From: Lethocerus indicus
Lineage: Eukaryota; Arthropoda; Insecta; Hemiptera; Belostomatidae
Direction of reading: 5' to 3'
Assembly: GCA_019843655.1 (NCBI GenBank)
Contig: JACDQD010000002.1
Location: forward strand, 10,242,393 to 10,306,392
Length of the DNA stretch: 64,000 nt
Below, in pieces: positions 1 through 20,900 of the stretch. The translations under genes were made by a program, and so were the position numbers. Below the pieces are notes generated by a model. The model made no database searches, had not been told where the DNA came from, and was given only the letters and a program-made list of their open reading frames with translations. Position 1 is the first letter of the stretch, and every line of letters begins with the position of its first letter.

Positions 1-1108
1 CATTCCCCTATTCATCTCTCCGCTCTTGAGAGAAAGCAGTATGTTTCTGCAGCATTTCTCGATGAAGTGCAAGCTTTTGACAGGGTGTGGCACTGTGGGC
101 TGCTGGTGAAACTCAGAAGAATCCTTCCTCCCACGTACTACCTAATCCTTAATTCCTACTTGAGGAACAGACACTTTCGAGTCTCACAAGGCGCTTTCCT
201 ATCTGATTCCTTTCCTATACTTGCAGGTGTTCCACAAGGTAGTGTTCTCGGTCCCTCCCTTTATTCTGTATACACTGCCGATATCCCTCAACATCCTGAT
301 ATTTTCCTCGCTTCCTATGCAGACGACAAAGCTTTACTCTCTACAAACTCAGATCCTTATTTAGCATCACATTCCCTGCAAAAACACCTCTCCCTCATAG
401 AAAGTTGGTCCAGGAAATGGAGGATTAAGTTCAATTGCCAAAAAAGTGTTCACGTTACTTTTACTTTGAGAAGAGCAACTTGTCCTCCCGTTTTCTTGAA
501 CCGGTCCCAATTTCCTATTGAAAATCAAGTGCGGTACCTGGGACTACTCTTAGACAGAAGACTGACATGGAACCCACATACAAGACTGAAACGTACAGAA
601 ACGAAACGACGCTACAGATTCGAACAAACTATTAATTTACAACTGCGTACTGAAACCTATCTGGGCCTACGGAATCGAACTGTGGGGATCCACCAAGCCG
701 TCTAATTCTTATAGACTCCAATCCTTGCAATCCATAATCCTTCGAAAAATTACCAACGCCCCACCATATGTCTCTAACAGAATAATTCACAATGACCTAA
801 AAGTCCCATTCGTTAGAGAATTAGCAGCTTCCCGGTATAAATCCTTCCATTCCAAACTATCCCTTCATTCCAATCCCTTAATTCGACAACTTCCTCACTT
901 CACCTTCCCGAAAATCCCGTGCGTCGCCTAAAGTGGAAATGGCCACGCGATTTCCTTAAGACCAGAGTAAGGGCAGGAGCGGGAGTACCATCATTGGGTG
1001 GCTTCTCCTTCGAGAGTTCAGTGAGTGAGTGTCAAGTGAGAGCAGTGTCACTAGATACAATATAAAAAAAAAAATTTAGTTGTGACTATAACAATAAATG
1101 AAAAAAAA
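1..1108 (+). mobile_element. Jockey-clade non-LTR retrotransposon (LINE), decayed 3' portion
   Basis: The left edge is inside the reverse transcriptase of a LINE. One frame is open from base 1 to 705 and carries three RT landmarks in order: motif A around residue 20-30 (FLDEVQAFDRVWH), motif B GVPQGSVLGP near residue 78, and the catalytic motif C box YADD near residue 106. After about position 600 the frame shifts. The C-terminal segment (LKPIWAYGIELWGS, then VPFVRELAASRYKSFHSKL) is read in another frame up to about 930, and shifts again before the end. The 3'UTR ends with an AACAATAAA-type signal followed by an A-run at 1100-1108; an inner A-run lies at 1064-1074. The 5' end lies outside the window. 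It is not functional as read, because of the frameshifts. A second copy of the same family is at 59158-60180 on the minus strand. Confidence 0.88.
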
Positions 1109-1771
1109 TATTACTAATTTTATTGTTAGGTATCTCAATTGAATCTATCAATTACTGTTGCACTTAGGGTGGAACTCACTATAAACTCGTTTCAGATTTA
1201 ATGGAACTTCCAATATCTGGCTACAATTTCTCTCAACACGAGTAATATTCCAGGCGGTTTAATATAATTTTGAATATTTAAATAATTTTTTTAATATAAT
1301 ATGAATTTATACGGGACACTAAGGAGTGAGATGCTTCTATAATTACCGCACTGTATACATACAGTATATTTTTTATTTTAACATCTATCATCCTTTATTG
1401 TTATAAACTAAAACAATGGAAAGGTATAAATCGTTTTCTACTTTTAATTATGTGCCTTTTAGACTAGTAAATCTAAGAAGAGGCGTTTAGAATAATAGTG
1501 TATATAGGTGAACTACTGCTAATACTCGAAAAAGGGGATTAAATTGTTAGGATACCTACAGGGTGAAAAACATTTAACCGACTATTTTGGAACATTATGA
1601 TATGACAATTTGTGTGTTTTAAAATAATAATTTGAAGCATTATAAGAGGCGGAAAAAGGTTTGTTACTGTTTATAACGCTGTCTATAACAGAAGCAGTAG
1701 GTTACTTTTTCGTATATGTTGTTATATACTGTGTAAGTTTATTAGTAATTCAAACCACTTCATAACCTGCG
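1109..1771. promoter_or_regulatory. Upstream region of XAB2; no gene seen
   Basis: This AT-rich stretch lies between the LINE tail and the XAB2 start codon. I see no exon or RNA gene in it. It must hold the XAB2 promoter and 5'UTR, but no clear TATA box or initiator stands out. Confidence 0.4.
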
Positions 1772-10062
<8,291 letters not shown>

Positions 10063-10379
10063 TGTCATCAAACAACATTAGATTTTTTACATTAAACCTT
10101 TTTCAGTCAATAATGAAGCCCTTATTTGATGACATATAAAATGTTATATTTTACATAAAAGACATACTCAAAATAGATAACTTAAAAGAATTTCATAAAT
10201 CAAAAAGTCTGAAAATTTGTTACAATAAAATAAAAAAAATTTTAGAAAATGTGAAACAATTACCAAACATCTGTTTTAAGAAACTAATTTTCAAAAATAT
10301 TGAAGTCTTAACATTAAATTTACTGGCATGGGGAAATGGCACAACACAAATTAGATGCAAAATACAACAAAAGAATAAA
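10063..10379. terminator. Shared 3' region between convergent XAB2 and FBXO42
   Basis: The two stop codons are 317 bp apart and the genes converge. A canonical AATAAA on the plus strand at 10224-10229 is the likely XAB2 poly(A) signal; an ATTAAA variant also occurs near 10091. No canonical AATAAA was found for the minus-strand gene in this gap, so its 3'UTR may use a variant signal or run into the XAB2 gene. Confidence 0.55.
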
Positions 10380-13300
10380 TCATATAATCCCTCGTGGTGC
10401 TGTAATAAAATGCAATGAATTTGATACAGTGTCTGACATGTCCATGGTGGGTGGTGTCTGCTGGGTTATAGAAGTGGCATCTTTTTTGATGCCTCCGAAC
10501 ATGACAAGCTCACCATTTCCACGCACCAGTGTATACAAAATTGTGGTATCTGGGCTCCCATTGGGTACTGCCTTTATCGGCATCCAAGCAACATAACATT
10601 GGGGGCTAAGTACCTGTGTTATATCCATGACAAACATCGCCATTTTAGGTGTCTGAGACCTGACGGGTGGCCTTTTGGTGGGCTCCTGTCTTGACAGATT
10701 GCGCAGTTTCTCTTCCATTCGACGCAAAGCCTCCAGTTGTTTTTCTCTATACCTGGCATGGGGTGTAGTTGACTCTTCTCTGAAAGCTAACAGGCTAGTA
10801 TACAGGTTGTGACCATACATGGCTGCCCGCATTGAGAAATATTCAGCTCGATGAACTGCAGCTATTTCACCCATCACTCGTGAGATAAGGCTACCTCGCC
10901 TTCCATTCACATTAACATCTCGATCAAAAGAAGGTCCGGCTTCACCATCAAAAATTCTACCATAAAAACATTAGAAATAATTTTGAGAAACTAGGTACAA
11001 TAAATGAGTGTACTCTAGCAGTACACAAAACTCAAACAGACAAATGTACTCAAAACAGACTTCATTGGGGAGACTTTTTATTATGTGAGTGATGCTGGGA
11101 AAAATGCCATCATTAGGAGAAAACATGATCTAGATGTACTGGTATAAACATCTAATAATTCTTTACATTAAACATCAATATTTTCTGAACATTTGGTTTG
11201 GTGAGCCAAATCATTTTTTCCATATATTCTTATGAATTATTAGAAAGCAAATGAAATGGTGTGAAAAAATTAATAATTAAAAGAAATGAATATAAATTAC
11301 AAAAGCTCATCATCACAACTTACACCCATAATTGTAAATGGACAAAATTAGATTGTTATAATTACAAACAATTTCTTCTTTTAGGTTTTCCCAAAGTATT
11401 AATTTCAGAAATGTTCAGTGCATCGAAACTCAAGTTGAGTTATGAAGTCCAAAATTTTATTGAAAAGTTGTGCTAGTGCTATACACGCCATCAATATCTT
11501 TTGAATCAATATTTCTAATAGTTCCTCATTAATCACTTTTATACAAATTTAGACTTATTTAAAATATAAATAAATAGTTTCAAGCAGTTAAATAACCATT
11601 TATCCTAATTTCTATAGAAATATTTAATAAAAACACTAACCCTCTCGATTCAGAATTGTTCAACATTCTCTGGTGGTTTGGACCAACTGTGTTGGATGTC
11701 CATTTGGAATATGCTAACTGAGGTGGATTTGAAACAGGGTTTCGACTGAGTACAACTACATAATTGTCAACCTAATACAAAAGAAATTCATAGATATTAT
11801 ATAGATTTATATACAAAACTAAAATTTTGAGAAATATTCATAAAATTATATGAACAAGTATATGAAACTGTAAGACTACATCGAATTTATGAGTGGAGGA
11901 AACAATGGCCCATATAAAGAGTTTATGATTGCACATTCTAAATACTATGAAAAAATGTATTCAGTATCTTTACACATATTAATAGCATATCAAAATAAAA
12001 TGTAATATTATCTAAAATGAACAAATAAGATGAAAAAAAAAGTTGTCGATATTTCATTATCTCAATTGTAAGATAGCATTTCTTTTTTATTTTAAAAATT
12101 AAATTGGGGGATAGTAGAAGTTATGAATGAAAACATACTGCTTCTTACCCGACAGGCAGGATGACACCACAAATGTGAAGCTGCCCACTGTGTATTCTGA
12201 ACATTAACCTGTCTCCAAGTCCAAATCCTTCCTGTCATACTGAGAAGCCAAACATCTGCCATCACCATATTAGGTGGACCACCCCAGCCACCTTAGAAAT
12301 GTACAAATGACTTGAATTAAATTTTAAATGGAAATCAAATAAAATATATATATTTTATAAGGAAATTAAATATATATATATATATATATATAATAAACAT
12401 GTATATTTAAAACAATAGACATTAAAAATTGGAAATATATTCAAGAAGTATATTTATTACCAAGAATAATCAAGTGACAGTCATCAATATAGATCTGAGA
12501 TTGCCCGTATCGGGAATGGGGTTTTTCATCATTAGTCTCTTTCTTGCTCCAAGTGTGTGTAGTAAGGTTTAAACACCAAACATCATTTGATCTGCATAAC
12601 ATTTCATACCATTTTCACCATTCATACCATTTCATAACAATTCATAACATTAATGGAAATAATCATACCATGAAAGATATAATTTATTACAAATTCTAAC
12701 TGAGGGAAAATTCTGAATGCCACTGGGATTTGAACTGGATTTTAGGGTCAAACGGGATTTCACAAATGGAGCATTTTCAAATGCTTTATTATTATATATA
12801 AATTATTTTTTAAATGTTAAATGAAAATGATATAAACATTACTTATTCTATAACAGAATTCAAGCCAGAATGTAATACTAGTCTCTATTTTCAATTTAAC
12901 TGAAGACTACACAAGAAACTTTTGTGTGTCTATGTGTATATATATATATACACAGCTTTTTAAACTTTTCATAAGAGTAATATTTAAAGTATGAGGAAAC
13001 ACAAAATGAAGAAATGCCCATACAAAAGCTTGTGTCAGCAACTTCATTTGTCATTCGTTCTTATAAAAGTCATAATAATCTCTAATGAAAATTATAAACA
13101 TACCCTCCATTATGACCCTGGAGACCACCAAAAACAACCATATTATCTCCATGGACAGATGCTGAATGACCTGCCATTGGAGGAGGTGCTACAGTAGGTG
13201 ATGTCACACAATTCCATCTGTTGCTTTCTATATCGTATATGTGCAATTCATTAAATGTTCGCCACGCCTAAAACAACATGCAACTAAGGACACAAAAGAA

Positions 13301-15472
13301 TAAATTAGAGGGGAGTACAGGTTTAAAGAAATATCCTCACTGAACAATTGTTTAATTACATTGTTATTATATACTATTTTTAATATTTATGTTTCAATGG
13401 TAATTTCTTCTAATTTTTAATCTTTTCCTTTCTTCGGTTGTTATTTAATTTTTAGTTGTACTCTATAAAGTAAAACCAGTTGTAGTCTATTGTGAGATAG
13501 TAACACAGATTACTGCAATTATGAATTTTTAGTTCTTTGATCATACTTTAGAGAATTTAGATGCATTCATAACCAAGATATTTTAAATAATCAACACATT
13601 TAATTGAGAAATCAAGAAAAAGTATCTTAAGAAATCTGATTTTTTCTTTTATTGTAGTGTATCACACTGTAATATATAACAGTGTTTCTTTTGTAAGTAC
13701 AACAAAGTATCTGTAGTTTACTGCTTACATTTAGTAACTACTCTGTAAAAAAATAATACCTGGTGTAAAGGGTATGGTGAGGGATGAGTCCATCCTCCAA
13801 AAAGTATTAAGGAATTATTATAATAAGCTAGAGTGGCGCAGGCTTTTGGTGATGGATAACTTCCCATTGTAAGAAGTCTGCACCAGTTACGGGTTGAAAG
13901 GTCCAACATCCACAAGTCATTGAATGTAGTACTTGTGCAGGTACATCCACCAAAAACATACATTGCATTTCCTTTAAAAAAATAAAAATAATGTTAAAAT
14001 ATGTACTTGTCTCCAAATTACAATACAGAGGTATTTATAACTTTGTTGTAGATTAGTCACTAGTTGTTACACAAAGAAACATTCACAAGTGAAATTTTAT
14101 CACAATGCATTTCACTCAAACACCTCAACAAAGCAGGAAATGACTTCAGCCTTCAATTAGTTCAAAGAAATGATTAAAATATAAATTAAAATGTAAATCA
14201 TTCTAAAATGTTTAAACCCTAAAAATTGTATTTAACACAATACACAAATGTAAATAAATATTTTATTGTAAAAATTAAATTTACTTAGGCTTACAGGTAA
14301 TAACTCAATACCTTTAAGCCAATGCCTAGTTTTAAGTAATGTTAGTTGTTCTCATATCATTTTTTAGTGAAATGAACATCAGAATCCAAATAAAATTACT
14401 TACAATCAAATTGTATAATTTTAATAAAATACTTACCATAACTGCAAGCTGAATGGGAATATCGTTTTGTGATAAAATTGTGTTTAGTGTTTGGATACAG
14501 ATTTTCCCACTGAACGCTGAATGAACATATTGCCCGATGAAAGACTATTTTCTTGTGGTAGATAACATCTGGAAATTGAAAACAAACTTTATCAAGGAAT
14601 AATTATAGATTAAACCACATTCATATTGAAATTATTAGCAGTTTTGTGTTTATTTGAACAAGTCATTCATCAACTCTTGAGTCAACAAAATGATTGCATT
14701 GTATACGTTCAAAAACAAAAAAGAATTGATCTATTGTTTCTAAGGTCAACTGAATCTAAAACACATTAATTAGCCTTTGTCTTGTAAAAGAGTATTGAAT
14801 GTAAACTTGTCAAACCAGAGAGTTCAGATAAATATGAGTATATGCAAACAAATAGAATAAATAATTTCAATCTACATATACTACTTTAATTTTAAAAAAT
14901 GGAACTCTACATTGAGAATATTGAACAGTCATATGAAATTAAGCACACAAATATTTAAGGTACATTCGTTATGATTCTTATGTGATACTTTAGGTGTGGA
15001 AAGAGAGTGTACACAAGAAAAAATGTTTAAAACTCATTAAATAAACCTACCAATAATCCAATAAAACATGGTACATGAGGTAAATCTAATTATTAGGTAC
15101 TGTTTTATAAAACACAACTATGATTAACAAAAATAGTTAAAGCAGATTAAGCTTTTATAAAGTATGAGAAGTCAGTATTGTATTGCATGTAGTGGAATTG
15201 TATAAAATAAATACATGACAACAAGAATTACTTATTTCAATTCCTTGGCAATCATCTCTATTTCATTGAGTTGTTTACTCTATGCTGTACAACTTACTCT
15301 GAACGTTTTTGTACCACCGCTTACAAACAAGCCTGCAATCTTGTAGATCTCTATAGGGAGGGACAAGGCTAAGTATGTATTCCAGAACTTCATCCGGTAG
15401 TGAATTAATAGAGACGAAATTGGAATCTTCAGCGGATGTCGAGGGCACCTCGGCGGTACCGGACGACATCAT
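10380..15472 (-). CDS. FBXO42: F-box only protein 42-like (F-box plus kelch), complete, 8 exons
   Basis: Minus-strand exons in transcript order: 15472-15298, 14568-14437, 13971-13760, 13267-13104, 12591-12461, 12291-12149, 11771-11641, 10956-10380. All are GT-AG with matching phase, 554 aa. The start is the first ATG of an ATG-ATG pair; an in-frame TGA lies just before position 15550, which excludes a longer N-terminus. The F-box is at about residues 20-62 ([11 protein letters not shown]...[10 protein letters not shown]). The kelch propeller follows, with glycine doublets [25 protein letters not shown] and ILGGWGG and the paired W of each blade. The C-terminal tail ([12 protein letters not shown]) matches the FBXO42 family. 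It is shorter than the human protein (about 700 aa), mostly in linker regions. Family role: substrate receptor of SCF (SKP1-CUL1) ubiquitin ligases; the human protein acts on p53, but substrates in insects are not inferred here. Confidence 0.9.
12370..12393. repeat. (TA)12 microsatellite
   Basis: A simple TA run in intron 5 of the FBXO42-like gene, between the exons ending at 12461 and starting at 12291. Confidence 0.9.
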
Positions 15473-16181
15473 TTCCAAATTCAAGAGGGCGATCGCCTGC
15501 CGGAAAGTGATTAGTTTTCGAAAGGAATCAAGATTACTTGTATGTGTCAATCATCTTCAGGCTACTGAACGAAAGTTTCGTTCACACACCGCTTCGTTAC
15601 ACATACATTTCAATTCATCTAGACCATTATGCATGAATAAACGAGATTCCAGGAACAAACTAAGCTAATAACGAGTAATAAAACAGTTAATTTAATGCTT
15701 CAAGTGTCATTGTAGTTTACAGTAGTGAACGTTTTTGTTGCCATTACAGTGCCACTTGAATTAGGAATCGGTGAATTTTCGTTCTCGCTAATTTGTTTCG
15801 ATTTGTTTATTACCATGGTCTAATAAATACAATCATTGGTACTCGAGACAATAACTTATTTTTATTTTTAATAATGGGCCAAATCATACAATTTATTTCT
15901 ATTTTTATATTGGATTTGATATTGAGAAGCACGAGTAAATGTACAGTTGTGACGGAACGCGACCTCCAGCTGATACCTGGCAGTTTTCAACCGATCAGGT
16001 TATTAAGTTCTACAACATGGTAATGAGATAAGGAGCGTTCACTACTTCATTTTAATTTTTACGACTTAATTGATTCGAAAGAAAGTCGCATTCGATACTT
16101 GCCTAAACAACTGGACAATATAAATCAATTCGAGGGGAGCGGATTTAAATTTTAATTTATATCTTGGCCTCAGTATTAAAA
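15473..16181. promoter_or_regulatory. Divergent promoter region between FBXO42 and Miga
   Basis: The start codons of the two genes are 709 bp apart and point away from each other, so this stretch must hold both 5'UTRs and both promoters. No coding exon is seen. The open stretch on the plus strand at 15375-15668 overlaps the antisense of the F-box exon and is taken as a shadow. Confidence 0.6.
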
Positions 16182-17941
16182 ATGTCATTTATGAAGGAAA
16201 TAAAACTGAACCCGTTCGCTAATGCGATTCGCGATTGGAGACAATTACGTGGCCTAACACAAATACAAATTTCGGCGTCTCAGAAGGTATTTCCTTTTAA
16301 AATGATTATTCTACACTACTGAAAATGTTATTTAAACTACCTTTTCTTCTAGTCCTTACCCCTTGCTTCTGAGCATACGTCATAGTATCATAAATATTAT
16401 ACATGTCGATTGGAACCAACTAATTTTAATTATAGGTGATTGCCTGCCATAATTATAAATACTGTAATACATTTTATATGAGTATCAACAATACTTAAAC
16501 GTGAGATTCAAATCAGTAAAATCAGTTTCATACAGTTGTCATGAAGTCATTAATAATTAATAACAACTCACAAAATTATATAGTTAATTAATTTAGTTTA
16601 TTTTTTTAATTTCCTGAATATTTGTTTAAGGTTATACTGATATCTGTAAGTGCTGGAGTAGCTATACTTGCTGTACTTGCACAGTACTTGAAGCGACGAA
16701 GGAAGACACCTAGCTCATCCAATGCTAAGTCTAAACGGTCCAGACAACAAATTTTAAATACTCCTCAGAGAATCACTAGTCCAAATGGAGGTACATATTT
16801 CTTTATTGTTATTATTTAGTGTAGGTAGGTAGTGTATATTGAGACATTAAATCCTAGCATTTTATCGAACTGAATTTTGTTAGAACTGTCTCATTTATTT
16901 CAATTATTAAGTTGTAATATATAAAAATGAATTGATATTAAACAGAATAGTTTCTTTACTTTGAAGAGATAAAAGAAATATTGACTGTGTTTTACTTATT
17001 TAACTCATCCCAATTGTTTATATGTGCTTCGTTTATTTGATAGTTACTAATATTTGGCATATGCAGTCTTTAATGGTCTGAGTTTATACTTTCCTTGTTT
17101 ATTAGTTTAATGCTTTTAATATAGAACTAAATTTGACATTACCTAGATAGCATTTTAACTAGCTTTAACTTCAGTTAATAATAACCGAAATACTCAGTTA
17201 CCTTGATAAGTTAATTTTAAAATTGAAGACCAAATTTAAAACTTTACAGTTGTTTCATGGGATTTTATTGTGAAATTGTTTCTGTTCGATAGTAGACCAG
17301 CAATATCCCTAAAATGTCTCCACATTTACCTTTACATATTATTTTATGTTTTTGCTGTATTAATTGTCTTTCCATTTTACCTATAATCTATATTTTATAA
17401 TAAATGTAATTAATGTTTTACCTAAATTTATTGCCCCTGTATATTATTATATTGAATTAATCATTGTGCATATGTTAGATACTGGCTGTGAACCACAAAT
17501 CAATTATTAATTTTGATTGCCATGATATGAAATTATTCAAAAGAAGAAAATGAAAACACTAACACCATATTACAAATTTAAGATGTTATATGACAATAAT
17601 GAATCCATATTGGTATCTGGTCCTACAATCTATAGTGTTATTATAAGGCTTACCCAGAGTATATATATTTTTTTAGTGTATTCTCCATTCTTATCAACAT
17701 TTGCGAAAGTTCTACTCTCAATACTGCCTGGTTAGTCAGGTGGCTATAAAAAATTGTATAGATACATTGAGGCGATGTTCAAAAATGATTTTAGGATCAC
17801 GTCGCAGTGGAAGTCCAAGCCTCAGGAGCCTGAACAGGCAGCCCTCCATTCTGTCTACACTTTCCGACAGGATTTCTTCTGTGTCTGGTCTTCCTCCTGA
17901 CCCAGCTGTTCAGCTAACACCGCAGCAGCTTGGAGTAATGG
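16182..17941 (+). CDS. Miga: Mitoguardin (Miga/FAM73) N-terminal part; three coding exons, 3' exons not found
   Basis: Exons 16182-16286, 16631-16790 and 17795-17941 join in phase to 137 codons and end at a strong GTGAGT donor, so the protein must continue. The start ATG has an AAAATG context. The N-terminus MSFMKEIKLNPFANAIRD is followed by one membrane segment (VILISVSAGVAILAVLAQYL, about residues 36-55), directly followed by a basic stretch KRRRK, as expected for a mitochondrial outer-membrane anchor. Then come a Ser-rich SRRSGSPSLRSLNRQ block and LTPQQLGVMG. Mitoguardins promote mitochondrial fusion and lipid transfer at contact sites; the family is usually about 500-600 aa, so some 75% is missing. 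I could not find the expected next exon (a Trp-Glu-Asp containing helix) in the following 46 kb. The family call rests on the N-terminal layout and is less certain than the neighbours. Confidence 0.72.
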
Positions 17942-20900
17942 GTGAGTCATTCTCAAATTTTTTGCATGACAAATAAGAAAGCATGATTTATTAATACACC
18001 TAACTGGTTTACAACTGTTAATTGGGGAACTTTAATACACAGAATTTGTATAAGGAAATAAACCAAGAAAATGAATCATAATTAATTCAGTAATTGGTTT
18101 CAAAATGGTATGGTATTTAATTTCTTCTGTTGTCCCAATAATTCATTTATAATCTAATAATAATATTGTATTAATTTTATGGGAACATTAATTCAGTCAT
18201 ATTTTTATTTTAACAAAATTTCTCGTAGTGTTAATATGTTATTATTTATATATGAAATTTTTATCCTCAGAAAAAACAAAATGTCATATTTTCTGTGGGT
18301 ATTTTTTAAATCTGAAATTGGATCATTCTAATTAAATTATAATTAAAATTATAAGGTAACATTAAATATTTTCTGTCCAGTATTTGATGATAGGCATTAG
18401 TTTTTAGTAGGATAGCTACTTACATATGAACGGACTATTATGAGTGGGCAGACTATTTTTATTTTATTGTATCTAAGATTTTTATTGTATAGTAAATATT
18501 TACTTCATCTACAACTAATTCAGCCAGGAAATTCAATTATAATCATGACATAATTAAAGCTTTCTGAGCGACCATAGTTTGCATTTTCTTTTGTTAGGCC
18601 ATTGGGGATGAATTGTACAAGAAGGATATTAAAAATAAAATGTGGTGTATATCCAGGTCTTGAAATATGCCGTTAGTGAAATATATTCGCTTCTATCCAA
18701 AAGAATATTCACTTAGATGGTACTATATTATACTTATATACTATTGATTACTTGTTGTGATTGGGCAGGAGACAATGCTTCTTGGGTTCCCTTCCTTCCC
18801 ACTTAGGAATACCTGAAAACATAATTGATCATTGGATTAGAAAGAATAAAAATAGATATTAACTTTAAATTTCATTATGATTGGGAAAACCAAAAAATAA
18901 ACTTTCTCTTTTAAGTGTCTGGAAATAAAAGCATAGACTTAGGCGCATAATAGACCTTCTCAGTAGGGCCATCATGAGTTACATGAAAAGGTTAAAAAAA
19001 AGAAAAACTATAAATTCTAGGTGTATGTTGTTTATTTTATAGTAAATTTCACTAAGTGAAACATAAAGTGTACGAGAATCTTTTATGGAAGCTGTCTGTA
19101 ACGCCAGCCACGTTAAATTGAGTATATTGTACTGTTCGAGAAAGAAGAACACAGACTTCTATATCAAAAGATCCGGAATCGTGTCGGGTATACGATTCAT
19201 TTTTGGATATCTTGAGAAAACACGTTAAGAAATTGCAAAGACGTTGATGTTTTCACCCGTGGGCATGCGAAATATTTGAATAAGAGAGCCAAATTCTTGC
19301 TTATTTATTTTTTTTATGGGTGTACTCAGCCATTTTGAATAGGGGCCTTGGCTTCGGTGTTTTCCAAGGAAGGCTTAAGCATTTCTTTTTGAGGGACTTT
19401 GAGGCAAGATCTATATCTAGCGAATAGGTTGGCTGTTATCCCAGATTATGTTGATCGTTTTGCTAAAACCTGAGAAACAACCGCAGAGAAGACACAAAAG
19501 CAGGTGGCACGGATGAATTAATCAAAAGAACATGTAAAAATTAGCCAGTTATGGTGTTATTGTTTTACCATAACTGATAAAAACTGCTGACCTGATAAAA
19601 AGGTGCTGTTGATCTGATAACAGTACTAACAAAGATTATTCATTCGTGGTATTGCCCGAATCTATTATAGTTTTATATTAAATGCGCGAACCTAGATTCC
19701 TGGTGTATACCTACTAACCATATAAGACAACGTGTTTTCTTTCTACACATAAATTTTCTGCAGAAACACGATTAATAGCCTATTCCCGTATTCTTTTTCT
19801 TCAAAGCTGATAATATCGAAAATAACTAAACCTTTCTATACAGAGACTAATGAACAAGCCAACCTAAATCGTTTAGAGTATAGCGATTTTATGTTCTCCT
19901 TTTTAACTTCTTTCTTTTGTGTGTGTAGAATTTGTGCACTGCATAACCCCCCACTTGAAGGGCCTTTTTTCATATTCTGTAAGGTTGACACTTTCTTATA
20001 TTTAAGTAATAAACTTCAGCCTATTAGTCGCAGCTGGTGAATTACCATGGATCGATTATAATATCTCAAAGTACCGGAAACTTAGTTTGTTCAAACATTA
20101 GATGATGGTGGCTTCTGATGAAGGCCTGAAGGCTTGCCACAAAACGGGGGCCTTTCTTATCGCATCCCTTTTTGCTGTTCTTGTATTTTATCCTTAGCTA
20201 ACCTTTGTTAAGTTCCATGAGCCTACTATGTATTATCTCTGGTGTGTACCATATTGCCTGAAGGGGCTAAGAATTCTATCCATTTTCATCTTTATGCAAT
20301 ATATTTTAGATGCTTCGATTTAAAGTAGTTGTCCTTCACTATACTGAGTGTACACCATGGGTAATGCTTATGTGAAAAACTGATTTTTCGTCTGATTCCC
20401 GATACCAACAATATCTTTCCTGTCGAGAACCTTTCGAGTAAAACCCTCATAAAACTATTTAAGTTTACCTTAATATTCGTGACGGATTTAAACATTGATT
20501 AGGAATGACAGAAGTCAGTATTCACGTTATAAAATTAGTACTTTAGCTTCAAATTCTGTGGCAGACCTGAATTTTTTGTTGAATTTGATAGAATCCCCTA
20601 CATTCATAACCTTTGTGTAAGTGTTTGAGGCGATTGGAACTGATTCCAAATTAATTGATTTTTTTTGTTAAGTCTACTTCATGTTTTCTGAAGTAATTCA
20701 AATTGCCATTTCTATATTCTGAAAGACGTTAGTTTCATGTTCTCGTAAAAGAGTCATTATCTGATCAGTTTATCATGCCAAAATTTATTTAATTATCTCC
20801 ATTATCTGAAATTTTTGATTTTATATTTTCTCTCCGGCTGTTAGTTGTCAGGGGTTAGCTTATATGTTATTCTGCACCCTCATGAAATTTGTTTAATGGC

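Noticed and set aside
15473..15550. Extended N-terminus for FBXO42 beginning at 15550
   Set aside because: That start is a TTG codon preceded directly by an in-frame TGA; the first ATG is at 15472.
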